Positions 1-11,688 of a DNA stretch of 64,000 nt are shown here, one piece after another. The DNA lies in contig BSBN01000254.1 of NCBI GenBank assembly GCA_027924645.1, positions 11,240,001 through 11,304,000 of the forward strand, read 5' to 3'. The stretch's first letter is position 1. Each line of letters opens with the position of its first letter. This DNA comes from Cunninghamia lanceolata. Its lineage: Eukaryota; Streptophyta; Pinopsida; Cupressales; Cupressaceae. A program made the translations under genes and the position numbers. The notes under the pieces are model-generated. The model did not search any database and was not told where the DNA came from. It saw nothing but the letters and a program-made list of their open reading frames with translations.

Positions 1-3000
1 AAAGTAGATTCATCTCCATGGCAGCAGAGGTCTATATTTTATTGTTTACACTATTTTCTATGTGTGTAAAAGAATACTAGTGTTACACAGTATCTCTATG
101 ACAAAAGTATATTAAGGTTGAATATAAACCTCGGTTATCCAGTAGCTTACACCAAATTTAACTAACATAGAATCTACTTATTCGACTGAGGTTCTACTTC
201 ATATATATATAACCACCGGGTTTAATGTTTGTAGTAAATAGTATAAACCCCCTCGTATACTACGCTTCTATGTTTTCTATAAGAGAAGTTTGATAAATAA
301 GAAAGACATTGAACTTTGTTTAAATGAAAACTGTGAAATAATACTCGTCTCATGTTATTCTCTTATTAAAAGTCTTAAGAAAAGATGCACAGTTGGAGTG
401 AGATTAACATACCTCTATTATGTTATGTTGAACAGTATGGAAAACCTAAGTAAATCTAATACATAGGTAGTAATACTTCTTTGCTCCTCTCCAGTCATTC
501 TCTACTGAGAGTTATGTTAACCTCCTCAAAACAATGTCATTTTTCCTCCTTCCTATATTCTTCCCTGATCATAATAGCGTACCCCTTCCCTCAAAACATA
601 ATGCAATTTCTATCCTCTTCCTGACTCTTAATGAGTCGTTACCTTATGGATGACAATACAACTCTTGATGAGTCATGCGATTCATCCTCATCCACTCTTT
701 TTTAGTTGATAATATAATAAATTCAGAACAGTACTCCAACTAATTCGTTTTTGACTGAATCCACAAAATTTGCAAAATTCCCCCATGTCGATCGGAGATA
801 GCCAAACTCCATGGCTCTTCAGTTGTGGTAGTTAATACCATAGTCTTCCTCTTTTAGAAGAGGTTGACAAAAGCATTTAAGCACTACTGATCTTTAAATG
901 ATCACAATAAGTGGTTCGATCCACCACTGATACTATTGAAGACTCTCCTAAAAGTAAGCCTTCGACTACTCAAGCATAACAACATCAACTCATTATGAGG
1001 TATTATCCTCATCCAATGCTATGGCATTTACATATTTGATTACATCAAATATAATTCTCATAACATCACCTCTATATTAGATAGTTATGGTTTAATCAAT
1101 AAAATGATAATATTTGAAGAAGGAATCACGGATAATGTGGTTGGGTTGAGCTTATCTCCCCATCACAATCCATGGACATTATTCACATATTCTTAATTCG
1201 ACGAAATTGTCTTAATGTTTAAGAATCATTTAAAATATGTGAAGATACTTAATAAAATAAGAGAACCATTTTATGACAATTTATGTCATAATATTTACAT
1301 TAAACGTAAATATCCATAGTTCATATTCAAACGACATCGTTAATGCTACTAATGACTATGAGGACTTTCTACGACTTACAAAGATTGGTAAGGTATTGAC
1401 TACCTATCAATTAGGTTTAAGTCAATTGACAAGTTAAGGCTTACCTCTCACAACACATTGGTTCACACTTTTGTTACACATGATACTCGTCTTGGCAAAT
1501 AGACCACTCGTAACCCAAGGTCTATATCTCTGTCCTCAAAATATACTCTCTCTCTTTCTCTCTCTTTTCTCTGAGAGTCATCTGATAACCTATAATCCTG
1601 TATCAAACTCATTAACAAACAAATTGTGATTAGTGCATGATTGTTCAAACAATAAATCAAATCTCATAATACAAATATTAAATTGACAATAACATAATCA
1701 TTTCCATGATTTCATAAATGATGTTCAATATAATCCATGTCTTTCCTCGATATTAATCTAAACATCAGTATAGATTTACTTATGTCCAAGTAAAAGTAAA
1801 AACTAATAATAGGACAAAATTAGGGATGTACAAATACTGATCTCAATTGGTATTGAATCTCGATTGGTAATAATGTTGCAAGTCAGATAGTATAGACTAA
1901 CAGTTGGAAAACCACTGAGATTATCCAATTCCTATTCAATATCTCAATGATTACATTATAGGAAACAATGGTGTCAATTTAATGTTGTTACTTGCCAATA
2001 GTCATTTTATCTATACTATGTGTGTAAATCTTTATTAGCATTTGTTATGTCAACCTGGGGTGAATCAGCTATACATGGGTATCATAAATATATGCTCAAC
2101 TCTTGACTTGAAATTCTAACTTATTCAAATGCAAATTTAAAATTTAATTGAGACTAACAACTTAGATTATTGAGCATCAGATTAAGATACTAGAAAACTT
2201 GATAGAAAGTAACAATATGATAGCTATGTGAAGAAAGCAAGTTACCAAGTACTATTTTTTGTGTTCATTCGTGCTTCTAGATTTTACTGTGTGATACTGA
2301 TGATTTTTGGCATCATCTACTTTTTGTTTTCTCTTGCTATTCCAAGCTTCAACTCTCTACCATTTTCAAATTAGGAATTTATATAAATATTAAAAATAGA
2401 GTTCAAAGTTGTAGAAAAATATGATGGATAATGTTATTTGTATGTGGCTATGCAGGATATTATTGCTCAAAGCAGTTCTTAGAATGATGAAATACAAGCC
2501 TTCATCAAGTCAAATCTATCATGTCAAGAATTGACAAGTTCTTTTCACATTTATAAATGACACATACTACTCTGGATGGTGGGTTGAATTTCCTAGAGAT
2601 AATTGTATGTATGAGAAACTAGAGATTTGAATGGACACATGGAATTGGTACTGTACCACAATTGACAATGACTTGGAAAAAATTAGTTTAATTCTCATTT
2701 ACTAGCCTTATTGTTACCCACACCTAGGTAGTGGTATCTTGTACATATATTCCAAAGTTCCATGGAAAATCATTTACTGGAAGTGACATTGTGGATGACT
2801 ACATAATTAATTTTATAATGCAGACATTGCCTATTAATAGGATGGTTATGGACTATAGTAAAATATTCATTCAACATCATTGAAAAGAGGAACCAAAAAG
2901 ATTTTGGAAGAGAAAATCAAGGTTGAAGGATAAAAGTTTTATATGTAACTAGATAGTAGAGTATGATGTTGGTTGAATGTCATGATCTCTTCTCTTTGTT

Positions 3001-3291
3001 AAATGTTGTTGGAACTTTGGTTAGATGTTCATGTAATTCCCCAAGATTCTTGATGGTGATGTTAGTAAAAAATATAGAAGTAATCATGGTTTCACATGAG
3101 TTCAATGGAAATGTATACAGATGGTTCAATAATTAAATCATCACATGAGGTTTTTATAGCTATGTATAAATAGGGCAAAGATAAATGGATGATAAGACTA
3201 TAAGTTGTCCTACAAAAGAAATCCTAAGAATCATTTTTTGCATAGGAATTATTCTAGATTATTGTTGTAAATTATCTTGTCTTCTATCAAT
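1..3291. other. gene-free AT-rich stretch
   Basis: I see no supportable gene here. Open frames are short, rich in stops and without recognisable motifs. The segment has low-complexity AT runs and a short TC microsatellite. It is probably old, decayed repeat DNA, but I could not assign it to a family. Confidence 0.6.
1545..1571. repeat. (TC)n microsatellite
   Basis: An interrupted CT/TC dinucleotide run with a few extra T bases. It explains the Arg/Glu-rich antisense frame over it, which is not a gene. Confidence 0.75.
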
Positions 3292-3628
3292 ATGGACTTG
3301 AAATAATACATCTAACTTGGACCAATTAGCAATGTCACTAAAACCCATAATAGAAACCAAATTCTTCTTTTGGGATTATCACTAAATTTTGACCATCAAA
3401 TAGTCATAGATCAACAACTTATGTTCAATTCTAAGTTGAAGTCTTGATGCACTCAATTTTGTAAATAAAGTCTTTGAAATAGAGACAAGTTTCAATGACT
3501 CAATGATGAATGATTTGAAGGAAGATAGCACTAACACACCTCATGGTTGTGTCATTGGTTGAATGATCCCGACTCATATGTGGTGGGACCTTTATGAATC
3601 AAAATAAAAAGAAATACATGAAGATTTC
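3292..3628 (+). repeat. dispersed direct repeat, copy 1
   Basis: This segment matches 11366-11688 in the same orientation along about 330 bp, with many substitutions and small indels. Shared blocks include AAATTCTTCTTTTGGGATTA, TTCTTTTGGGATTATCACTA and CTCATGGTTGTGT. The copies lie on either side of the gag-only element. No ends, target duplication or coding potential were recognised, so the parent family is unknown. Confidence 0.7.
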
Positions 3629-3886
3629 ACTAGGACAAGTTCTTTTAATATTTCCTAAAATCCCATTTAATCAAGACAATAAGATTTTTAAATTTAATTT
3701 GCTCAATCATTTTTATAGTTTTAAAAACTCATTAGTTCATAGGATAAAGAGAATGCCAAGGTTTACTAAAATAGTTACATGGCTTAGTCATCTATGATAG
3801 GGTACTTAGTGTTGATTGTTAGGAACACTGAGACGGGGGGAGGTGTGAATCAGTGTTCTATAAACTTGTTTTGACACTTTCACTTT

Positions 3887-3891
3887 CAACC
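3887..3891. repeat. target site duplication CAACC (left)
   Basis: CAACC directly precedes the 5' LTR and is repeated exactly at 9285-9289 after the 3' LTR, as expected for a 5-bp Ty3/gypsy integration duplication. Confidence 0.9.
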
Positions 3892-4072
3892 TGGTGCAGG
3901 AGCACCTACCTGACAGCTAGCCTCCATGAGGCAATTAGTTAGTTATAGGTCTTATTAATGTTTCCAAGAAGGTCTTATAAGACCAATGCATGTAATAAGG
4001 TCTATGTTGACCATGCTTTACTATTTTTAGATAGTTTGTTTAGACAGCTGTTATGCTGTATGTTCGGTTGGA

Positions 4073-4131
4073 TCTCCCAGCCGCTTGGAGAGATTTCCCA
4101 GCCGCTTGGAAGCTCCCAGCCGCTGGGAATC
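4073..4131 (+). repeat. three CCCAGCCGCTTGG units in LTR
   Basis: Three near-identical GC-rich units, the last reading CCCAGCCGCTGGG, which can fold into a 5-bp stem with a 3-base loop. They stand out in AT-rich surroundings and recur in the 3' LTR near 7900-7957. They lie upstream of the TATA-like and poly(A) signals, so a U3 enhancer or protein-binding cluster is possible but unproven. Confidence 0.7.
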
Positions 4132-4277
4132 GAGTGGTAGTACTCATGAGGAGATCCTATTTATGCATTAGGATCGGTTGGGTTTTAGATAGATTGAGAC
4201 ATAGATATTGAGGAGCTAGGTTGCAGAGAGTGAGACAGAGAAAGAGACAGAGTATTGTACTTGCATATTTTGAAATC

Positions 4278-4283
4278 AATAAA
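4278..4283 (+). promoter_or_regulatory. candidate LTR poly(A) signal AATAAA
   Basis: AATAAA about 120 bp after the TATTTAT element, conserved in the other LTR at 8104-8109. The pair would bracket a short R region. This is inferred from position only. Confidence 0.4.
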
Positions 4284-5461
4284 GAGATCCTGTTTGTTTG
4301 AATTCCATTGTGTAATCAAGTTGCTGTTCTGGTGGTTGCATGGATTCACTGATCCATTCCACCGGTTGATTCATCAAATCGGTGGAATGGCTATGTACAA
4401 TAGTTTAGGTTTTAGTTTGCATTTTCTGTTTGTTTGCATGTATGTTTGCAGGATTGCAGTCGAGAGGTGTTGAGAACCCTAGCATGGGTATGTGCTAGGT
4501 CATGCTGGTTGTTAGAGTCTGGAAAGTTGTCCAGGAAGCAGATCGGGTCACCTCAGGAGGTTCGGCGGATTGAAAATTCGCTAAGGTTGGGATATCCATC
4601 GCAAGTGCATCATCAGGATATTTTTGTGTATATCCTGCAGTTACATCGAGCATCATCTGAGTAGATGGAGGTGAACATGATACAGTTGTTTGCATAATGT
4701 GAATGCGTTTCAGGGTGATCATCACAAGGTGTTGCCGAGGAAGAGTATATTGGCATAAGTTAGTAGATCGGGTTGACAATTCCTTCGCGGGCCGATGATG
4801 TTATGTTTGGCCGACAGCAGGATATTGGAGGGAATGCGTATGACGTCATCATCATCAAGATAATCGTCATCAGGACATTCCAAAATATCACCCGATAAAG
4901 GTTTATCCTGCCGACAACAAGTGTTTTGGCATAGGCGTAAGGTATCGGGGAGATAAGTGGATTGTGGAAGGAATATTCGGAAGAATATTTGTCATCTGCA
5001 TAAAGTTGGGTATCACCATCAGGATGTTTCAATATGACCTGATAAGTCATATCCTGATGCTGCTTGTTTAAGTGGGTCAGATATCGGGGTGACATAAGCG
5101 TCTGAAGGAAAGGCGCATGAGGTTATCGTCATCAGGATATATGGGAGGAACCTGATATTCTATATCTTGCTGATGAAGATGATGTCGAACATCATGATGC
5201 TGCAGATAGAGGTTGGCGGTAAGATGAATAGTGATCATCAGGAGGATGATTGCGCTTGCCGAATATGATGATGCTGCCGATAGCCGAATATGATGATGCT
5301 GCTGACAGGCGAGAGGTTGAAGGTTTGTCTGCAGGAGGATATCGGTCGGCAGAGAAAATATGATGATGCTGACAATGTTAACAGAAATATGATGATGATG
5401 AAGGGTTGTAGACATACATGCTGTATGTCAAGGTTTTAGTGTGGATGCCTCTGCATCATAG

Positions 5462-5473
5462 TGGTATCAGAGC
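5462..5473 (+). other. primer binding site (tRNA-iMet type)
   Basis: TGGTATCAGAGC starts three bases after the 5' LTR. This is the standard complement of the plant initiator-methionine tRNA 3' end used to prime minus-strand synthesis. The same site occurs after two LTRs of the tandem family at 25642 and 28073. Confidence 0.92.
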
Positions 5474-5550
5474 TCAGCAAAAGGTCTGGGCTGTCGTGTG
5501 TTGATTCTGTCACTGAAAGGACAGAGGTAGAGGAGTGAGAGGTTGACAAA

Positions 5551-7143
5551 ATGCCTCCGAAAGGTAATGGTACTACAAGGGAGTTGCAGGAGATGAAGGA
5601 AAAACATGCCAGAGAGATGAGGAAGATGAAGGAGCTTGCTGAAGCACTGCAAGCCAGGCTTGTAGCCTTGGAGAAGAACAAAAAGAGAGAAGTGGAAGAT
5701 AGTGAATCAGAAGAAGATGAAGATGCTGTTGAAGAGTATGAAGAGGTAGCTGAAGATCTGGATGCTGAAGACCAGAGATTTGCAAAAATGTTAAAGGCAG
5801 TGCAGAGTGATAAACCTAAGGTAAAGGTTGATGTTTCCAAGTATAATGGAAGTTTGAATGAAGATGAGTTACTGGATTGGATTGCTGCACTTGATAATCA
5901 CTTTGAGTGTGAAGATATTGCTGAGGATCAGAAGGTAAAGATTGCAAAGACCAAGTTAGGAGGTCATGCTTTGATATGGTGGGATTATGTACAATCCGAG
6001 AGAAGGAAACAAGGAAAGTCAAAGATCACTTCATGGGATAAAATGGTAGCAAGGATCAAAGGTAAATTCTTGCCTAAGGATTATGAAATTCACATGTTTA
6101 AGAAGCTACAATTTTTAAGGCAGAAGAAAATGGATGTGAAGGCATATACTGAGGAGTTTTATAAATTGAGTATGAGATCTGGTCATCATGAGAATGAGGT
6201 AGAAAAGGTGGCTAGGTACTTGGCTGGTTTGAGATTGAACATACAGGATGAGTTAGTTTTAGCTAACCCTAAGAGTGTGGAGGATTGTTACCAAATGGCA
6301 ATCAGGATTGAAGAAAAGATGAATAGAAGACAAGATAAGTCCATGAGAGGAAGAGGAAGCAATATGAGGGGAAGAGGATCGGCCCCTACTACAAGGCAAA
6401 CCAATGAGGGTCAAGAAGACACTGGTAAAGGACAGGGACAGTCTGATTTCAGAGGTGGATGGAAAGGTAATAGAGGCAGATTTGGAGGTGGTAGAGGTTC
6501 TACTACATTTTTAGGAAAGTGTTACACCTGTGGTGAGTTTGGTCATCCATTTTTCAAATGTCCAGAAAGCAAAGGTTCATCATCCAGAAATGATAGAACG
6601 AATGACAAGAGAGTACAACTTGTGCAAGAGGAGAAAGTAGAGCAAAGTGTACAAAGTTCAAACACTTATCAAGATAGAGTTCCTGACAGTTATGGATATC
6701 CTGAGGAGGGAGAAGCATTGATGCTAAGGGGAATTAGTTTGCAGGCATCAAAGGATATGATGCAAAGAAGAGCTCTTTTCAAGACCACATGCAAGAGCAA
6801 AGGTAAAGTATGTAAGGTTGTCATTGATACTGGTTCAACAGACAACATGGTATCTCAGGAAATGGTGGATAAACTGAATTTGGAAAGGATTCCACATCAA
6901 CACCCTTACAAGGCATCTTGGGTGAGTGATAGTCAATCACTTTTTGTCTATGAACAGACATATGTGGATTTTCAGATTGGAGCACATCATGACAGAGTTT
7001 TGTGTGACATTTTGCCCATAGAATGTTGTCACCTACTGTTGGGTAGACCATGGCAATTTGACAGGAGGGTACTGTATGATGGGTATGCTAATACCTACAC
7101 CATCAAGAAAGATGGGAAGACTATTATGTTGATGCCATTGTAG
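5551..7143 (+). CDS. Gag-protease polyprotein (530 aa open frame)
   Basis: This is the only long intact reading frame in the window. Residues 1-85 form a charged helical start followed by a Glu/Asp-rich stretch. Residues about 90-270 match a plant Ty3/gypsy Gag core (motifs LLDWIAALDNHFECED, LGGHALIWWDYVQ, FLPKDYE). An Arg/Gly-rich linker leads to one zinc knuckle, CYTCGEFGHPFFKC (C-x2-C-x4-H-x4-C), at about residue 324. The protease active site VVIDTGSTDNMV has its catalytic Asp at about residue 426, and LLLGRPWQFDRR follows as the second protease landmark. The ATG at 5551 is the first good start after the primer site. The frame closes with TAG at 7141 but continues in phase beyond it, so that stop may be a late CAG-to-TAG change. 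Gag would form the cytoplasmic particle and the protease would mature it. Confidence 0.93.
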   Translation: MPPKGNGTTRELQEMKEKHAREMRKMKELAEALQARLVALEKNKKREVEDSESEEDEDAVEEYEEVAEDLDAEDQRFAKMLKAVQSDKPKVKVDVSKYNGSLNEDELLDWIAALDNHFECEDIAEDQKVKIAKTKLGGHALIWWDYVQSERRKQGKSKITSWDKMVARIKGKFLPKDYEIHMFKKLQFLRQKKMDVKAYTEEFYKLSMRSGHHENEVEKVARYLAGLRLNIQDELVLANPKSVEDCYQMAIRIEEKMNRRQDKSMRGRGSNMRGRGSAPTTRQTNEGQEDTGKGQGQSDFRGGWKGNRGRFGGGRGSTTFLGKCYTCGEFGHPFFKCPESKGSSSRNDRTNDKRVQLVQEEKVEQSVQSSNTYQDRVPDSYGYPEEGEALMLRGISLQASKDMMQRRALFKTTCKSKGKVCKVVIDTGSTDNMVSQEMVDKLNLERIPHQHPYKASWVSDSQSLFVYEQTYVDFQIGAHHDRVLCDILPIECCHLLLGRPWQFDRRVLYDGYANTYTIKKDGKTIMLMPL

Positions 7144-7717
7144 GAAGATGCTGCAGCACAGGAGGCAGCCAAAATCATTTTAGTGGGAAAGAAGGAATTT
7201 GTGCAGAAGCCTATAGGAGCAGGCATAAAGGCAGTTGAGGACATTGTAGGGAAAGGAGTTGTTAAGGACAACAGTTTGAAGACAGTTTCAGTTTTGACTG
7301 ACAGAGGTCAGCAGCAGGTTCAGAAACAGGTTTGCAAACAGCAACCAGTTGAGAGGAATGACAAGGATGTTGTCATAGTTGGGACTATTGTTTGTCCTAT
7401 AAAAGTTGAAAGGAAGACAGAATTGAACATTACAGAAGTTCAAGAGGCAATTCCTAAGGTTATTCAACCAGGTATTCAGACAGAGGTTCTGGTAAGACAA
7501 CCTGACAAACACATGGTATGTGTGAGAAGGGCCTACATTGATAGGCATGAGGGTTTACTTGCAAGACAGCAAGTTACAGTTTGGAAGTCTTGGAGCAGCC
7601 GAGAGCCAGCAGAGGACAAAGCTGGACCAGGTCAAGACACTGCAAAGGCAAAGTGTAAAGGTGGAGGACTTCCACAACCTAACTCATGGGACATGAGTTC
7701 TTTTCTGTTGGGGAGTA
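7144..7717 (+). pseudogene. in-phase tail after the protease stop, remnant of pol
   Basis: After the TAG the same frame stays open to the 3' LTR (LTR-overlapping end at 7746). It gives about 190 residues rich in Gln, Lys and Val, ending in a Gly-rich segment (KGGGLPQP) like the extreme C-terminus of gypsy Pol proteins. No RT (YxDD), RNase H or integrase motif is present. It looks like the stitched edges of an internal deletion. It may be translated only if the stop is read through. Confidence 0.6.
7706..7717 (+). other. polypurine tract before 3' LTR
   Basis: TGTTGGGGAGTA ends exactly at the 3' LTR start. The related GGCCGGGAGTA stands at the same place before the tandem-family LTR at 63462. 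It would prime plus-strand DNA synthesis. Confidence 0.7.
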
Positions 7718-9284
7718 TGGTGCAGGAGCACCTACCTGACAGCTAGCCTCCATGAGGCAATTAGTTAGTTATAGGTCTTATTAATGTTTCCAAGAAGGTC
7801 TTATAAGACCAATGCATGTAATAAGGTCTATGTTGACCATGCTTTACTATTTTTAGATAGTTTGTTTAGACAGCTGTTATGCTGTATGTTCGGTTGGATC
7901 TTCCAGCCGCTTGGAGAGATTTCCCAGCCGCTTGGAAGCTCCCAGCCGCTGGGAATCGAGTGGTAGTACTCATGAGGAGTTCCTATTTATGCATTAGGAT
8001 CGGTTGGGTTTTAGATAGATTGAGACATAGATATTGAGGAGCTAGGTTGCAGAGAGTGAGACAGAGAGAGAGACAGAGTATTGTACTTGCATCTTTTGAA
8101 ATCAATAAAGAGATCTTGTTTGTTTGAATTCCATTGTGTAATCGAGTTGCTGTTCTGGTGGTTGCATGGATTCACTGATCCATTCCACTGGTTGATTCAT
8201 CAAATCGGTGGAATGGCTATGTATAATAGTTTAGGTTTTAGTTTGCATTTTCTGTTTGTTCGCATGTATGTTTGCAGGATCATAGTCGAGAGGTGTTGAG
8301 AACCCTAGCATGGGTATGTGCTAGGTCATGCTGGTTGTTAGAGTCTGGAAAGTTGTCCAGGAAGCAGATCGGGTCACCTCAGGAGGTTCGGCGGATTGAA
8401 AATTCGCTAAGGTTGGGATATCCATCGCAAGTGCATCATCAGGATATTTCTGTGTATATCCTGCATTTACATTAGGCATCATTTGAGTAGATGGAGGTGA
8501 ACATGATACAGTTGTTTACATAAGGTGAATGCGTTTCAGGGTGATCATCACAAGGTGTTGCCGAGGAAGAGTATATTGACATAAGTTAGTAGATCGGGTT
8601 GACAATTCCTTCACGGGCTGATGATGTTATGTTTGGCCGACAGCAGGATATTGGAGGGAATGCGTATGACATCATCATCATCAGGATAATCGTCATCAGG
8701 ACATTCCAAAATATCACCCGATAAAGGTTTATCCTGCCGACAACAAGTGTTTTGGCATAGGCGTAAGGCATCGAGGAGATAAGTGGATCGTGGAAGGAAT
8801 ATTCGGAAGAATATTTGTCATCTACATAAAGTTGGGTATCACCATTAGGATGTTTCAATATGACCCGATAAGTCATATCCTGATGCTGCTTGTTTAAGTG
8901 GGTTAGATATCGGGGTGACGTAAGCGTCTGAAGGAAAGGCGCATGAGGTTATCGTCATCAGGATATATGGGAGGAACCTGATATTCTATATCTTGCTGAT
9001 GAAGATGATGTCGAACATCATGATGCTGCAGATAGAGGTTGGCGTTAAGATGAACAGTGATCATCAGGAGGATGATTGCGCTTGCCGAATATGATGATGC
9101 TGCCGATAGCCGAATATGATGATGCTGCTGACAGGCGAGAGGTTGAAGGTTTGTCTGCAGGAGGATATCGGTCGGCAGAGAAAATATGATGATGCTGACA
9201 ATGTTAACAGAAATATGATGATGATGAAGGGTTGTAGACATACATGCTGTATGTCAAGGTTTTAGTGTGGATGCCTCTGCATCA
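7718..9284 (+). repeat. 3' LTR of gag-only element
   Basis: Same length and ends as 3892-5458, with about 35 mismatches by hand count and no length change. CAACC follows at 9285-9289 and completes the target duplication. Confidence 0.93.
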
Positions 9285-9289
9285 CAACC

Positions 9290-11365
9290 ATTTCAAGAAA
9301 TTGATCAAATAGAAGCATAGTATACAAATGAACAACATCCACAAAATCATGACACATAATACCAAGATTTTATGTGGAAAACCCAAAAGGGAAAAACCAC
9401 AGAGAGGATTAACTCTCAAATATATATTGCAATATTTACAAAAATAATGTTCAGGCTTGGTCATGCCATGGGCCTAACATTCTGGCACACTACCATGAAG
9501 TACAACTAGATTTAGCCAGCTCATTGCCTCAACCCCAACCCTAGAAAGATTACAATAAGGGCTGTTAAACCTTGAGAGCTGTTAAACCCTACTAGATGCT
9601 CACTACTAGCTCACTGCCTTGATGACGAAGGCTTGCTTCCAATCATATTGCACATGAAAATTGAATACTGCTTAAGCATTTGCTACTATGCCACGGTGCA
9701 GTCATTTAACAACTAAATTCTAAATCCCAAGTCTTCATCGTTGCTTCTCTTCTAATTTTGCTTCTCTATTTGCATGCTCGCATCACACACACCTCTACTC
9801 CCATACACTCTCCCAACTCAACTGAAGATAATCATTCTTATATATATTTGCATCACGATTTAATCCATAATCAGGTCAGTATCCAAGAAGTGAAATGTGT
9901 ATATAGAAAGATGTACCTTGTTGCTCAATCCAATGCACTATGTGTCATACAGACCCAAATATTCTCCCAAATGTGTTCATATATAGGTTGGCTCTAATCA
10001 CTCAATTACTTTTATAGTCTTTCACACGCTATCCTTTCTCTGCATCATGACTTATCTCACAAGTTGGCTTGTTCCTCAAGAGCATGCTTAACAGGTTTAT
10101 CTGTTGACTTGCAACTCCTATTGTGGATCACAAAATAGTTCCAAAATCATATCAAGGACTCTTTACACATTCCTAATCCTACCCTTAGAACCACAAGGCA
10201 TCATATCATCTTGCAGAGAAATCTAGACCATCAGACTTAGACTCTATCCCTAACAAACTCTATCAAACACTATGCCAATACTTAGCAGCTTGTAGCTATC
10301 CTTCTGGTGAACTTTGGATCTCCTAAATCTGGAATTAGATACTCCATATAAGTGTTTGCAACACTTCAAAACCGCATAACAAAATACTTATCTACAGAGG
10401 AATGCGGACTACACTATGCCTTGTTCACTATTCTTGCTATACCTTTGCTTATTCTGACTTAGACAATTATTCAAGATGACTTCCGAAGAGGGTTAGGACT
10501 TAATCTCTGATGAATAACACTATCAAACATCAACTAACATCATACTTGAACCACATCTGTAAGTCTTCAATTTTTGAGGCATACTACCTGACTTTCTGTC
10601 TTCCACTTAGAATATCTTCCATACTTAGCCAATTTTTGTCACCTGGACCCGGAATCCAATATGTTCTTCTGGAGATATCTCTTCCTATCATGGGAATAGA
10701 TTCTCTGAGCTTTTTTACCATCAATGACAACATACAAGTCCATACCAGAGTAGTGTCTCTTGCCAACACTTAGGTCTTTGACTTTTGAAGAACTATATTT
10801 CTATTACAAACATGTTGATAGATTTGTGACAACATATCTAATTTAAAAATACTACTATTTCAAAGTTGAGAAAATCTCTACTATCTTGGAAATGGAATAG
10901 GGAAATCAAAACACCAAGTATAACAACAATTATGATAGTGTATATATATGCTTCAATGTATATACATTTTTTGAAATGTGACAACATTTCCAATAAAGTA
11001 TATATGTGTAAGTGTACATAAGACTCCCACTTTTCCATAAGTCCAACCAAATCCACCAATAAGAAAAATGATCAATCAAAATGGTTATTTATATGATAGC
11101 CTTTGACTATCCATATCAATAATAAATTAACATCGTAAACTTACAATGACAATCAACAACATATAAAAAACAATTAGGACAACTCAAGAACTCATAAGCA
11201 CATATATCATACTAATTTATTAACATTTTTAATATATCAAGTTTCTTCCCAATAATTGCCTTTGTTTACCTTAATTTATCCTTAAAGAATCCCCTCTAGT
11301 ACTTGAAACACAAAATGACATCAATAGTATTGACTAAAAACAAAATAGAAAGCCCTCTTGTACTT
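9290..11365. other. gene-free stretch
   Basis: Only short frames without recognisable motifs. I see no LTR ends, terminal inverted repeats or RNA genes. Confidence 0.55.
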
Positions 11366-11688
11366 GAAATAATACATCTTAGATGGACCAAATGGCAATG
11401 TCACTAAAAAATCATAGTAGAAACGAAATTCTTCTTTTGGGATTATCACTAAATTTCAATTGTTAGATGATCACAGATCAACATCGTATTTTAAATTTCA
11501 GGCCAAAGTCTTGAGACACCCAATTTTGTACATAAAGTCTTTAGAATAGAGACAAGTGTCAACAGCTCAATGAGTTAGCAATTTCAAGGAAGATAACATT
11601 GACATGCCTCATGGTTGTGTTATTGGTTGAATGAGTCATATGTGGTGGGCCCTTTATGAATAAAAAGAAAAAGAAATATGTGAAGGTT
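11366..11688 (+). repeat. dispersed direct repeat, copy 2
   Basis: Partner of 3292-3628 in the same orientation. Both copies run from an ACTTGAAATAATACATCT block through to the block around TATGTGGTGGG and the A-rich tail after it. The sequence on each side is not shared. Confidence 0.7.

Larger units (their letters stand above)
3892..5458 (+). repeat. 5' LTR of gag-only element
   Basis: A direct repeat of 7718-9284 with the same length and TG...CA ends. It contains a short GC-rich triplicated module, a weak TATA-like TATTTAT near 4159, an AATAAA near 4278 and a long 3' part rich in ATGATG and CATCAGGATAT words. Many antisense frames cross it, but the same frames recur in the other LTR and have no protein features, so I treat it as non-coding. 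Confidence 0.93.
3892..9284 (+). mobile_element. non-autonomous gag-protease LTR retrotransposon (TR-GAG type)
   Basis: A complete 5,393-bp element with two equal 1,567-bp LTRs beginning TGGTGCAGG and ending CTGCATCA, perfect 5-bp CAACC target duplications, an initiator-Met-type primer binding site and a purine tract before the 3' LTR. Its internal region of about 2.26 kb encodes Gag and an aspartic protease and then runs straight into the 3' LTR. RT, RNase H and integrase are missing. Plant TR-GAG elements have this form and are taken to depend on enzymes supplied in trans. By hand count the LTRs differ at about 35 positions, near 2%, mostly transitions, so it is the youngest element here. 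Confidence 0.93.

Noticed and set aside
3958..4664. Plus-strand open frames at the start of the LTR (also 7784-8475)
   Set aside because: Short, no motifs, and they change length between the two LTRs because of single substitutions.
4495..5415. Antisense open frames across the gag-only LTR, repeated at 8586-9241
   Set aside because: They overlap, lie wholly in LTR sequence, differ between the two LTR copies without codon-pattern constraint and consist of ATG/CAT-rich low complexity.
5461..5475. tRNA gene fragments at the primer sites
   Set aside because: Only the 12-18 bases complementary to a tRNA 3' end are present. No cloverleaf surrounds them.
9282..9997. Short frames just after the gag-only element (9282-9464 antisense, 9758-9997 sense)
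   Set aside because: One starts inside the LTR end and both lack motifs or supporting context.
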